From assembly GCA_014925825.1 (NCBI GenBank), contig JACGCK010000010.1:124001-188000 (forward strand): a stretch of 64,000 bases of DNA, written 5' to 3'. Source of the DNA: Pholiota molesta (taxonomy: Eukaryota > Basidiomycota > Agaricomycetes > Agaricales > Strophariaceae). A program made the translations under genes and the position numbers. The notes below the pieces were generated by a model. The model saw nothing but the letters and a program-made list of their open reading frames with translations. It was not told the DNA's origin and did not search any database. Each line of letters starts with the position of its first letter. Position 1 is the first letter of the stretch. Positions 33,645 to 44,500 of this stretch are shown here, one piece after another.

Positions 33645-35012
33645 ATGCTCGATTCCTCTCCCGTGTCCCTCCCCGCCCGCCGGCCGCTGAAGCGCTCCGC
33701 ATCGACAGCCTCGCTCGCGTCGCTGCCCACCCCTCCTCGCACGCACAGGAAACACGCTCGCGGCCGCTCCAGGGGCTCGTGCGACAGCGACAGCGACGAC
33801 CACGCAATCCTCTCCACCGACGACGAGGCCCCGGACGCCCCGCGCAAGCCCAAGAAGCGCAGGACAGGCCCTGTGCCCGCCGACGAGGACGCGTTCTGGC
33901 TGGCTGGCCCAGCATCCACAACGACAGCGGAGGCTGCGACGGCAGGATCGTCGCAGGTAGCCAGCGCGGGTGTCATCGCCGCAGGGATGGGGAAATCTCA
34001 CCCTGCGCCTCTGCTCTATCGGCGGATGATGGCCCAGCAGCAGCAGCAGCAGCAGCAGGCTGAGGTGGCACCCGTGTCCCCGCCGCCCTCGCATCGCAGG
34101 CCTGCGCCCGTCGCGTCTCCGAAGCGGGAAAGCGCCTCCGACACCGCACCGTCGCCACCCACGACGCCCCGCACGCGCTCCGCCACGAAGCGCGCCGCGT
34201 TGCTGCGCGACTCGCCTTCCAACCCGTTCCTCGCCACGCCGCAGAAGACCACGGCCGCGGACAGTGCGAGCCCCAGTCCCGCCGTGAGCAGCGCCACCCC
34301 GAGCCCGCACACCCCGCACAACCACGAGAAGCCGACTCTGACCTACGTATTGTGAGTTTTCTTCCGCCCCTCCTATCACTGCTGGAGGCAATGGTTGCTT
34401 CTTTTGGAAACAGCCTATTGTGTGAACAGGTTCTAAGGCTGTTCCCGAAATATTCTCGTGGAACAGCCTATGCAACATGTGCTGTTTCCGGGCTGTTTTC
34501 ACTTGGACCAATAATCGGCTGTTTCCAAAAGCAGCAGCCATTGCCTCCAGCATTGTCCAGCAGTGCATTGAGAAACCTCTAGCTCATTACTTCTCTCCCC
34601 TGACGCAATTAGCCGCGGCGTGCGCCGCACGTATCAGAACCCGCTGTACAACCACGCCGCAGACAGGCCGCTCTCCCCGCCCCCGGCATCCCTCCTCCCA
34701 ATTGATCACCCCGAGTACTCGCCGCCGATTCATTGCACGCCCAAGCTCCTCTTCCCCGCTGCGCATCGCAACCTGCGCAGCAAGAACGCGAGGAAGACGG
34801 CCGCGGCGCCACGTGCGCGTTCTCCGTCGTTCAGTGGCGACGAGCTGGAGGGCGATGAGCTACAGGGGGCTGGTATTAGGCCGCAGAAGCTGGACTTTGG
34901 CAAGGCGGAGAACAAGGATGCTAAAAAGAAGGATGGGAAGAAGGCCAAGGCACAACGGGTCCAAACCCTCGATCAGGAGCTGAAGGCCGCCGGCGACGAC
35001 GTGTTCCTCTGA
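33645..35012 (+). CDS. low-complexity Ser/Pro-rich protein, 368 aa
   Basis: Two exons (33645-34351 and 34613-35012) joined through TYV-FRGVRRTYQNPLYN. The first ATG after the promoter, ATGCTCGATTCC, was chosen because the frame upstream has no better start. The protein is largely disordered: basic Ser/Pro-rich start (RRPLKRSASTASLASLPTPP), an acidic patch (SDSDDHAI), a KKRR cluster that could serve as nuclear signal, an eight-Gln run from a CAG microsatellite, and a lysine-rich C-terminus. The best conserved-looking part is around the splice site and NPLYN..DHPEYSPPIHC. No enzymatic domain recognised. The 261-nt intron is unusually long for this locus because it holds a MITE-like inverted repeat. 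I would not assign a function. Confidence 0.75.
34380..34552. mobile_element. 173-bp MITE-like element inside an intron
   Basis: Near-perfect terminal inverted repeats of about 36 bp (TGCTGGAGGCAATGG at 34380 and its complement ending at 34552). A second perfect 9-bp hairpin, GGCTGTTCC / GGAACAGCC, lies in the middle. No clear target-site duplication. It lies wholly between the donor at 34352 and the acceptor at 34612. Confidence 0.7.
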
Positions 35013-35990
35013 TCGCCTTGCTCTGCTCTTTCGGTGTCGACCGTCTTTCAATCGTTGCGTGCGTTCCTGCGAGGGCCACTTCATCCCATCTCTTCCCCCC
35101 TGCGCGTCGTTATCGTTGTTTGCCATCATCTTGCCTCGTTTTGTCACCGACCACCCCATACACTCCCTTGCTCCTTCAACTTTCTCCTTTCCCTTTACCT
35201 CGATTTGCGACACCTCCTCTCTAGTTTTGTATTCTGAACCCTGAATCGTCTTGCCATCCATCCTATTGCGTCACCCCATCCTACAATTTACACCTACCCT
35301 CACGCCGTGATACACCCCGCACATCCTAATCCTCCGCCGCGCCGCCTGCGGCTGCTGAACCGGGTCTTTGGCGCACATACAAATTTAGTCGGACGCGCGG
35401 ATCCTTTCAAGCTGACCACAAAGCGCCACTCGCCGCCCGTCCTTTCCTTCCTTCGCCTTGACCCCTCTCTCCATCCTTCTTGCACCCACGCCACGCCGAC
35501 GACTTAGACTTAATTGCTGACCGACGCGCCTTGCCTGTGTCGCTCGCCCAGGACGGGTGGGTGTGCACGCGAGCGCGGTATGTATGATACATCTCATCGT
35601 CGTTGTTGTTGTTGTTCCATATGTACTGTTCGTCCTCGATCCCGGTCTATGATTTATGGTCTATGGTCCGACTAGTCACTACTTACTGTTTCCTGCCCGT
35701 CTCGCTGTGTCGGTGGTGGTGGACCCGTGTTGCCTGATATACATATATCCTTCTTTAAATACATACATACATGAATGAATGAATGATAGCTACTTAAGTA
35801 CGCATGCCAGATATATAACGTACCGTAACATAAATACAGATTTGGGAGACTTGCCTCCGTGGTGGTGCCTTTACGCCTTCACAAGTATGGAAATACAGAG
35901 ATACAGAAGAAGAAGGGGGCTGCATTTTTTAGAGGCACTGGGCCTACAGGGGCTCACTTACTCACCGAACCTTGCTACACTTACTATTCA
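35013..35990. other. 3' flank and intergenic with microsatellites
   Basis: Pyrimidine-rich 3' flank. (GTT)n at about 35599-35615 and (CATA)n/(TGAA)n at about 35761-35785. No further gene seen. Confidence 0.45.
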
Positions 35991-35999
35991 ATAGAGTGT

Positions 36000-37180
36000 C
36001 ACCCATCCATGTCAACGCTCGACGTCTCATCAACAGAACACGATATGGCCCGAGAAGTTCCAATCTCTCAGTAGCCTAACTAGTATTTATATCCTGGCAT
36101 TCATTGATTATCATTCGATGCAGTGGCACGAGTGTTCCATCGAACTGATTCGAATCGTCATTATAGATGTCCGCGGCGCTCCCAGGAGCCAGGCCAACTG
36201 ATAATTTCCTAAATACCACGACCGTCCCATCCGCAACCTCGACGCCTGTCGTCGACATTGGGAGTGAATCTTGCAGCTTGAAGCTGTGAAGCCCCAAACA
36301 CAGAGTTCATGCGGCGCATAATTGATCCAGTCAGCTCATGGCTGGGCGGGCGAATGCTACCCTCAGCCTGTAGGAAACATCTGACTGTCGTCCCGTCGTC
36401 CCTCTTAAATAACACTACTAGGGACTAGTACACAAGCCAGCGATGGGGCGTCTGGTCTAGTACCGCCTAACTACGATTTGGACGCCGTGGCTTATGTGAC
36501 TGTCGGAATACTAGGGGTGTGTTCGCCATTTCAATTTGTTCTGAATCTCTGCTGAATATGCACCATTTTCTGAATCATGCGCCCGTCCCATTCGCCGATC
36601 AGGCAATTATATGGGACATATTCAGCAACTTCGGAGAAGACTACGCGCTCATCCAAAGATCGCCTATCGGTTTACCTGTTATTGTATAGTTTCTTTCTAG
36701 GTGAGTGTCTCATTTTACTTGACGAAACCAAAACCAACAAAATACTTTTCGCTTTTTCAGGATAACGATTTTGTCCTGCTTTGTTCTTATAGTCATATTC
36801 AGCAGTATGCTCCATCCTCCTTGTTCAAAATCGAGGCATACCATTTACTGACATTTCATGATCTTCTCAGCAGGCACTAACATGGATTGTGCCACATTAT
36901 TACGCGCAACACACTCGACATTCGCATTCGGTCTATCCCTAACGACGCTTCTTCTGGCCCTCCGCGCACGCGCAGTGTTCCAGGCCCAAAACCGCGTCGC
37001 CAATCTGCTCTCCGCTCTGTGGCTTGTGGTGGTCGCCGCTGCCTTGGTGGAGCGGTTGATGTTGGGGAAGGGAAGACTGATTGGTGCATCGATGCAGAGC
37101 TGCGATCTGAGAGCGCATCGAAATAGTCATTAAATAAAGTGGTTAATTTTATTGCAGACATTCAAAGAGTACAAGCGACG
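36000..37180 (+). pseudogene. DUF6533-type membrane protein, copy C (pseudogene)
   Basis: Plus-strand copy of the family at 47986-49330 and 50498-51836. Upstream text at 36000-36350 matches the promoters of those copies. Exon 1 (ATG at 36354) hits TAG after about 24 codons. Exon 2 reads IIWDIFSNFGEDYALIQRS but has TAG where the others have the Tyr codon of VYFLS. Exon 4 (DCATLLRATHSTFAFGLSLTT) stops after about 55 codons, where the sequence jumps to the family's 3' end. That indicates an internal deletion of several hundred bp removing the rest of the transmembrane core. Clearly dead. Confidence 0.85.
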
Positions 37181-37690
37181 ACAACTGACGTGCATCTGGC
37201 TCTCTATACATATGTATGGTAGCCAGCGTAGAATGTATATTTAGCCTATGTTAGGGTGGAGATTCCTCCACGCCCTCAGTATGGAAATACTTGCAGATAA
37301 GAGGACTGACTGCATCTGTCAGAGGCACTCTTGGTCTGGTAGCAGCCTCCTCGATAGATAAACCCTAGCATAGCTATACTCGTATACTTACTGACCTCTT
37401 CAAGTTTACCATATCGTCAATCGGTGGCGTTTTAATAGGCTAGCGCTGTTGTCTCGAGCGCTTCCCCGTATTTCACCTGGTACCACTGTAACTGTCTCTT
37501 TTACTTTCTCTTTTTTTTCTGTTCCCTTCTTTTCTTATTGTCTTTGATAGGACAATCCATATATTTCATTTTAACCGGTGCTACTTTCGATAACATCCGG
37601 ACAGGGTCCTCATGAGTACATTGGCTCAATTGGTTGGCCCAGGGTTGGCCATCACTTAGACTGAAAGAGTGGCGGACATGCTACATCATA
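37181..37690. other. intergenic
   Basis: T-rich stretch near 37500-37520; no gene seen. Confidence 0.4.
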
Positions 37691-37699
37691 AAAGAAGCC

Positions 37700-37995
37700 C
37701 CTACTGGTCTGCCTCGATGCATCCATCAATGCTTCCCTTCCCCATCCACCAACAACTCCTTCCTCGTTGTCCTCCCCAATTTTATGCTGCTCCAAATCTA
37801 CACCTCTATCCGATTCCGTGCCGGCGCTGCTATCGGCACTCGCGCGCGGAAAGAAATGAGTCCAAGGGACAAATCCACCGCGGTTTCCAGCCTGCGCACG
37901 CGGGGCCGCGTCTTGCAGTATGTCTTGCACACAATAAGGTGCATCACGCCGACGTTCAGGAAGCCGAGGAGGGTGCTGACAAGGTGCTGAACTCG
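37700..37995 (-). pseudogene. DUF6533-type protein, copy D, last-exon fragment (left part)
   Basis: The minus strand encodes the family's last exon only (LLGFLNVGVMHLIVCKTYCK, then a low-complexity tail). It is cut at 37995 by the inverted-repeat element. The sequence resumes at 41079 with the preceding part of the same exon for about 60 bp. No upstream exons remain, so this was already a fragment or lost the rest later. Confidence 0.75.
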
Positions 37996-38379
37996 CACCT
38001 TTGGCAGCAGTTGCTGCGACCATTAGGTGGGGTTCCATGTCACTAAGGAAGCACCTAACAGGTACAATCGAAGCGCATCCCCCTCACCCAAATCCATAAG
38101 TAGACAGCCCCTATTATCTGTCAATCCGCGCAGATGGTGCTGGCATCTCATAACGATGGTGCGGATTGTGTATATAATATCATCTTTTTCATCTAATTAC
38201 ATTGCAATTACATGGTTGATATTCTACTGAGACCCATCCAAGCACCCACACCGCAAGTCAAGCGTCCCCATGCCATCGAGGCTGCAATATTTGCAGCCTC
38301 GTTGTACATGCAGACAGTATCCCGCGGTGGCAGCAGCTGGCAATGGAGGGTCTCGTTGTGGCCTCATTGCCTCATATCA

Positions 38380-38625
38380 CCGTTGCCTCGTGGCCTCGCA
38401 TCGTCGTCGCCTTGTATTGTTGTCGGTTCGTATCATTGTCGGTTCGTATCGTCGTCGCCTCATTATATTGTGGTCGCCGTGGATGGCCTCGACATGGCCT
38501 CATCGCCTCGTATCATCGTCGCCTCGCCGGCGGTCACCTCGTATCGTTGTCGCGTCGTCGGTGGTCGTGTCGTCGGCAGTCGCCTCGTATCGTCGTCGCC
38601 TCGTCATCCAGTCTTGTCGTATCAT
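38380..38625. repeat. degenerate minisatellite in the left arm of the foldback element
   Basis: Many imperfect repeats of CCTCGTATCGTCGTCG. The complementary array is in the right arm at about 40560-40730. Confidence 0.7.
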
Positions 38626-40097
38626 CGTCGGCGTGTGTGCACTCGGGCGACCGACGATCGCGCATTAAATGAGCGCCATCGGCGATTGCACCGCAGCGAA
38701 TGGGAGCGCAGGGGAGGGGGGATGGCCAGGTCCGTGCAGACCGCCTCGTCGCAATGATGTGGCAGCGAGCATGGAAGCGGTGTGCAGAGAAGGGAGGCGG
38801 CGGGAGGGGTGTGGCGGCGACGATTAAGACGCAACAGCGGGGAGAGTGGGCAGCAGTGGTGGGTGGCCATGCTCCTTGCCGCCGTGGGCAGATGCTGTGG
38901 GAAGGAGGGGGGACATGAGCATCTGGGGACGATGGTGGTGCAGCGAACGCACCTGTTGGGTCTCCCACTCACGGTTCTCCCCTGCCTCCATCTGAACTTT
39001 CACTCGACACTTCCAACCCTTCTCCAGCCACCCAGCTCAATCCGCGCTTTTCCTATCGCCTCCATGAAAGGTGCGGTCGCATTGGCATCGTCGGTGTCAT
39101 CGCCTCGTCATAGCATAGCGTCATTGCCTCGTCAGGGCAGAGAAAGGTTCCGTGGAGAGGGCTGTGAGGGCATGGTCGGGGCATGGACGGTGGATGGAAG
39201 ACAAGATCAACGTTCGATCAATGTTGGTTTGTATTGATCTCGATTTCAGGCGGAGTTCAAATGTTAGGCGCCCATCGTCGACGATGGCGTTGATGAGGAT
39301 TGGAGAGTACAAGTAGCTGATTTGCTATTTGTATACGTAGATATACTCCACAAGTAATAGATTCCAAAAAAGGTAAAGCTGGTCTCACCTATCGAAAATG
39401 TTATTCACAATTCAAGCATAGCACGTTGATAGCATGCGAAAATCATCATCCAGCAAAGAATCATTTCTGTAGGAAGAATATGCATGTTTATCTATTCAAA
39501 AGTTGATCAAGTCTTCACTAGTTAGTAATCTAAAACTCTTCACCGTTTGTTTCTACTGAAAAAACCAAGGGTTTTATTCATAGAATAACATCTTTTAACG
39601 AATGTTAGAACTACCACGGTCTACATGGACACTGAATACCCAAGAGATTTACTTCAATGTCTATCATGTTTATAGATTCTCAAGTATCCTAAATAGTAAA
39701 TATATATCATAGTAACAGGGTTTCAGATAAAATCAAGATCTTGAAGGAGATCACAGTGCAATGTATGGTTGGATACAAGTTGGATAGGCAAGCCGCACTA
39801 CGAATCTTACTTGAATTATCGTCGATTTGAAGTCATCGTCTGAGTTTTATTAATCTCCATCTAAAGTACCCTTGATATGTATATCGTTAAAAAATCTATA
39901 ATTATTCTCAATTCAAATCTGCAGTTACTATGTCAAAGCGATACTAGTAACATTATCAGTGTCATTTCTACATGTTTCGCATATTCATTACATTTGCAAC
40001 GATAACGTGAGAAAGAGTCGGACCGACGGCCGCAACCAATCGCATGCGATGCGGGAATCTCCGGAAGATGATCTCTGGCCTCGATGTCAACGTTCAC

Positions 40098-40144
40098 GCG
40101 TTCACGGTTCAGCGTTCAACGTTCAAAACGTTCAACGTTCAACC
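40098..40144. repeat. short GTTCAACGTTCA minisatellite
   Basis: Five or six imperfect 7-10 bp units based on CGTTCAACGTTCAA just outside the right arm of the foldback element. Confidence 0.6.
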
Positions 40145-41307
40145 CACCACAACCTCGCCTCGAGCCCAACTCGAGCCCATCCCTTCCGAGAAGGATACAG
40201 GAAGGGGAAGATGGAGGTAGGGGAGACCCGTGAGCGGGAGACCCAACAGGTGCGTCCGCTACGCCGCCCATCATACCCAGATGCTCACTCCCCTCCCCCT
40301 CCCCACAGCATCTGTTTACGGTGCTACTATGCCAAAGTCCGATCGTCCGTCATGCGCCGCACGCCTCCCTGGCACCTGGCGTCCATAGCCATGCCACCCT
40401 CCCCTCGAACGAGGAATGTGGGCTGGCTTCGTGCAGGCTAGCTGCTCCTATCTCGGACGCGGCCGACACCGACGCCGACACTGCAGAAGGCACAGGCCCG
40501 ACGCGCACATTCACTGCATGACCGCCGATCGCCCGAGTGCACACAGGCTGACTACGTGACGACAATACGACTAGGTGACAAGACAACGAGGCGCGACAAG
40601 ATGACGAGGCGACCACAATATGACGAGGTGACGATGATACAAAACGACGAGGTGGCGACGATACGAGGCGACGTGGCGACGAGCCGAAAACGATGCGAGG
40701 CGACAAGGTGATGGTGATACGAGGCCACGACAAGGCAATCCATTGCCAGCTGCTGCGATACCGTCTACATGTACAACGAGGCTGCAAGTATTGCAGCCTC
40801 TACGGCATGGAGACGCTTGACTTGCAGTGAGTTTGCATGGATGGGACTCATTAGAATAAAAGACATGTAATTCCAATGTAATTAGATGGAAATATGATAT
40901 TATTTACAATCCGCACCATCGTTATGAGATGGTCCTGGCATCTCCGCGGATGACCAGCAATAAGGGCTATCTATTTACGGATTTGGGTGAGGGGGACCCG
41001 CGTGGATTGTACCGGTTAGGTGCTTCCTAAGTGACATTTGACCCTACCTAACGGTCCTGGCAACTGCTGCCAAAGGTGTGAACTCGAAGCCCTCTACAGA
41101 TTGCGGGGGATCGTGGTGATGGAATGACGGCGCTAAGCGCTAATCTACCTCATGAGTCATAAGACAGGCCAGATATACATTTTGCTCGAACTACCGTGCA
41201 TACATATATAGCGGGGGTGCACGTCACTTGTCGTCGCTACTTTTCGGGTGTCTCCAATAGAATAAACCACGGTAGTACTCGTTAAATAACTATTTCTATG
41301 CCCTCCG

Positions 41308-41473
41308 TGTTACGAGGCGACTCAGGGGAGCGAGAGGAGAACGAACAATGAGATTGAGAGTGATGAACAAGGTAGAAGATAAAGGATCTTCTACGGAGAG
41401 GGCGGGCGTCTTAAGTAGGTCTACATAGGACGATCGGGAAAGGTAGCACGTGTATGTGTAGGTAGTCGTGACA
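41308..41473 (-). repeat. 3' LTR of the gypsy element
   Basis: 166 bp, TGT..ACA ends. Identical to the 5' LTR except for one G in a G-run near 41398. Confidence 0.95.
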
Positions 41474-41489
41474 TCACCCCCTCCTTTTT
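41474..41489 (-). other. polypurine tract of the gypsy element
   Basis: The minus strand reads AAAAAGGAGGGGGTGA directly before the 3' LTR, the expected plus-strand primer position. Confidence 0.85.
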
Positions 41490-41558
41490 AAAAAGGCAGA
41501 AAAAAAACGAAACAAATTCCGAACGAAACATCCCAAGTAGAATCCAAAATACAAAAAA

Positions 41559-44500
41559 TTAAAGGGAAGCCTTATAAGAAGATAAAATGCCAGTAGGGTC
41601 GGAATAAGACGAAGCCACATCAGAAGTAATCCACTTAGCGTCTTCTGTGTTCTGCCCTTGAAGGATGATAAGGAAATGTAATGCATCGCGAAGTTCTCTA
41701 TGTGCCAGCACGGCTGCGATGGTTGGTGATTCTGTAGGGATAGTAGGAATGTGCGGTTCCGACGTTTGGGAAGGATACTGAGGACTGTTGAAAGGGATAA
41801 GCTTCGATATATGAAAGACGTTGTGAATTTTCCAAGACTCAGGTAGTTCCAGTTGATATGATTGAACGCCGATACGTCGCAGAATTTTGAAAGGGCCATA
41901 CCGACGGTCGTCCAATTTTTTAGAAGGTCGACTTGTTCGAATACCGTCGTTGTCCAACAGCACCAGAGTTCCGGCTTCGAGAGGAGGCGCTGCGCGGTGA
42001 TGCCGATCGTACGAGCGTTTCATCGAAGCAGCTGCCAGGCGTAAAGCTGCCGACGTCTCTTTCGTAAGTTCAGCCATTTGAGCTGCGAACGCGTTAGCCT
42101 TAGGGACAGATGATGAGGCGTCTCGCAACGGAATCAGTGGGCGAGGTGGTTCGCGGCCGTAGTTCAGGAAAAATGGAGAGAACCCGGTCGAGGAATTTAC
42201 CCGGTTGTTTAAAGCAAATTCCGCGCAAGCCAGCCATTCAGCCCAGTTCGATTGACGTTCGTTGCAGAAAATTCGAAGATACTGTTCGAGTTCTTGGTTA
42301 GCGCGCTCGGTCTGGCCGTCAGTTTGTGGACGTCGAGCTGTAGACAAGTTCTCTGTGATTCCTAACAAGCTATTCAGTGCACGCATAAAGTTCGACACAA
42401 ACTGGGGTCCTCGATCGGAGATGATACGAAAAGGTAATCCGAAATCTTTCCAGACGTAGTCGCGATATTTTTTCGCTGCGAGTTCAGAGGAGATTGTCTT
42501 GTTACATGGGATTAGCCGTACCATTTTCGAGAGCCGGTCTACGCAAACCATCACGCTGTCATATCCGCGCGAACGAGGCAGATCTGTAATGAAATCACAA
42601 GAGATGATTTGCCAGTATCCTGTCGGAATCTCATTCGGCGTTAGCAGGCCTAAAGGTTTTTGACGCAGCGGTTTCGTTCTTTGGCAGATCGCACAACCTT
42701 CGACATATGCGTGAACATCTTTCGTCAGCGAAGGCCACCAGAAGTCTCGTTGAATCAGTTCGACCGTCTTCGTGCGCCCGGGATGACCACTAGCGACAGC
42801 GTCATGACATTCTTTCAAAACGCGTTCCCGTAATGAATCTACATCAGGCACGACCACGCGATTGAACCATGTCGCAATACCATCGTTGAAGGACCATCCA
42901 GGCGCTTTAGAGTGGTCATTAAATACAGCCTCAGCAAGCCCAGCATGTTTACGGATATCGTCGACCAGCGAAGAAGAAACATACTCGACACTCGTATGAC
43001 GGATGTGTTCAGGTTTTAGCACGGTTACAGCTTCGTTATCGCCAGCACCGCGATCGTAGTCAGGGCGTCTAGAGAGAGCATCGGCACACACCATAGACGA
43101 TCCAGGTTTGTGAAGCAACGCAAAGTTAAATTCGGAAAGTTCGAGAGACCAACACGCTTGACGCCTATTCAGCTTCTGATTTGTCATGAAATACTGCAAG
43201 TTTTTGTGATCGGAGTGGATTTCGAACGGTTCAGGCGAGCCATGAAGATAACGACGCCATTCGGCCAATGCTCGCATAATTGACAGCAGTTCGCGATCGT
43301 GAATGTCATAGTTGCGTTCGACTTCACTGAGAGCTTTCGAGAAATAAGCGACAGGTCTCCAGAATTCGTCTTGCAGCTGGGTCAAAACCGCGCCAGTCGC
43401 AAAGCCAGAACTATCAGCTTCAACTCGGAAAGGAGCATCGTCCAGCGGAAGCGCGAGCACAGGCCCAAGAACACCAGCCGTACGTAGCTCCAAGAAGGCG
43501 GCGTTTTCATTGTCAGACCAAGACCAAGGTACGGCGCCGCACAGACGGTTGAGTGGTGTAGCGAGCTTCGCAAAGTTACGGACAAATCGGCGATAGAAAT
43601 TGATGAAACCCAAAAACTGTTGAACGTCTTTTTTGTTTTGCGGCGTCGGCCAAGACGATAGTGCGGTGATTTTCTTGGGATCCATTCGTAGTTGTCCCTG
43701 CGAGACAATGACGCCTAGGTACTCAACTTCCAAAGCTTCGAACACACACTTTTCCGGCTTCAGACAAAGCTTGTGTTCTTGCAAAACATCGAGAACGCGC
43801 CGAGTAAGGTCACGGAGTTCTTCCAGGTCATCCGAAAAGATCAAGATGTCGTCCATGTAAACAACGACTTTACCTGTCAGGAGCAGTTCATGGAATACGT
43901 CGTTCATCATATTTTGAAACGTCGCTGGAGAGTTCGTAAGACCAAAGAACATTACCAAAGGTTCGAATAATCCACGATTCGTAATGAAAGCCGCTTTGTG
44001 TTCATCCCCTTCTTTTACGCGAATATTGTTGTAACCCCAGCGGATGTCCAACTTTGTGAAGTACTTCGCGTTTTTGAGTTTGTCCATGAGTTCGGAGACC
44101 AAAGGAAGGGGGTAACGGTTTCGAATAGTCATGTCGTTTAAGCGTCTATAGTCTTGAACCGGCCGAAGCGAACCATCTTTCTTTTTGATGAAGAAGAACG
44201 GCGAGGCGATTGGCGACTTCGACGGACGTATGCGACCTGAAGCGAGATGTTCTTCCAAAAAGCGATCAAGCTCATCCTGTTCCGAGCGTGATAAAGCGTA
44301 GACCTTGCTCGATATCGGTTTAGCATCCGGCTTCAACTCGATAGCGTGATCCCAAGGCCGTCGGGGCGGGAGATGGTCAAACTCAGCTTTGGCGAAAACG
44401 GGAGCATAGTCTCTGATGTAACGTTCGGCGCCTATTGCGTTTTCCTTAGATGTGCGCAGATGTTCCAGTATTCGCGGATCCGTCGTATTAGCAGAATCCA

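Larger units (their letters stand above)
37996..41078. mobile_element. 3.1-kb foldback element, hAT-like ends, 8-bp TSD
   Basis: The ends are CACCTTTGGCAGCAGTTGC at 37996 and its complement ending CCAAAGGTG at 41078. A perfect 8-bp target-site duplication TGAACTCG (37988-37995 and 41079-41086) and CA..TG ends fit the hAT superfamily. The inverted arms are about 1 kb each (about 37996-39000 and 40200-41078). Each contains a degenerate minisatellite built on CGTCGCCTCGTAT words, which explains the long spurious ORFs. The loop (39010-40190) is AT-rich and unique. No transposase, so it is non-autonomous. It splits DUF6533-type copy D. Confidence 0.88.

Noticed and set aside
33522..34568. 348-codon ORF antisense to the low-complexity protein gene
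   Set aside because: Shadow of the GC-rich sense gene; the sense strand has splice sites and better codon structure.
38212..38757. 181-codon ORF in the foldback element
   Set aside because: Translation of the CGTCGCCTCGTAT minisatellite; overlapping frames are open too and the right arm shows the same on the other strand.
29872..41078. Transposase genes inside the two long-TIR elements
   Set aside because: No DDE-type motif or long frame with transposase character found; both called non-autonomous.
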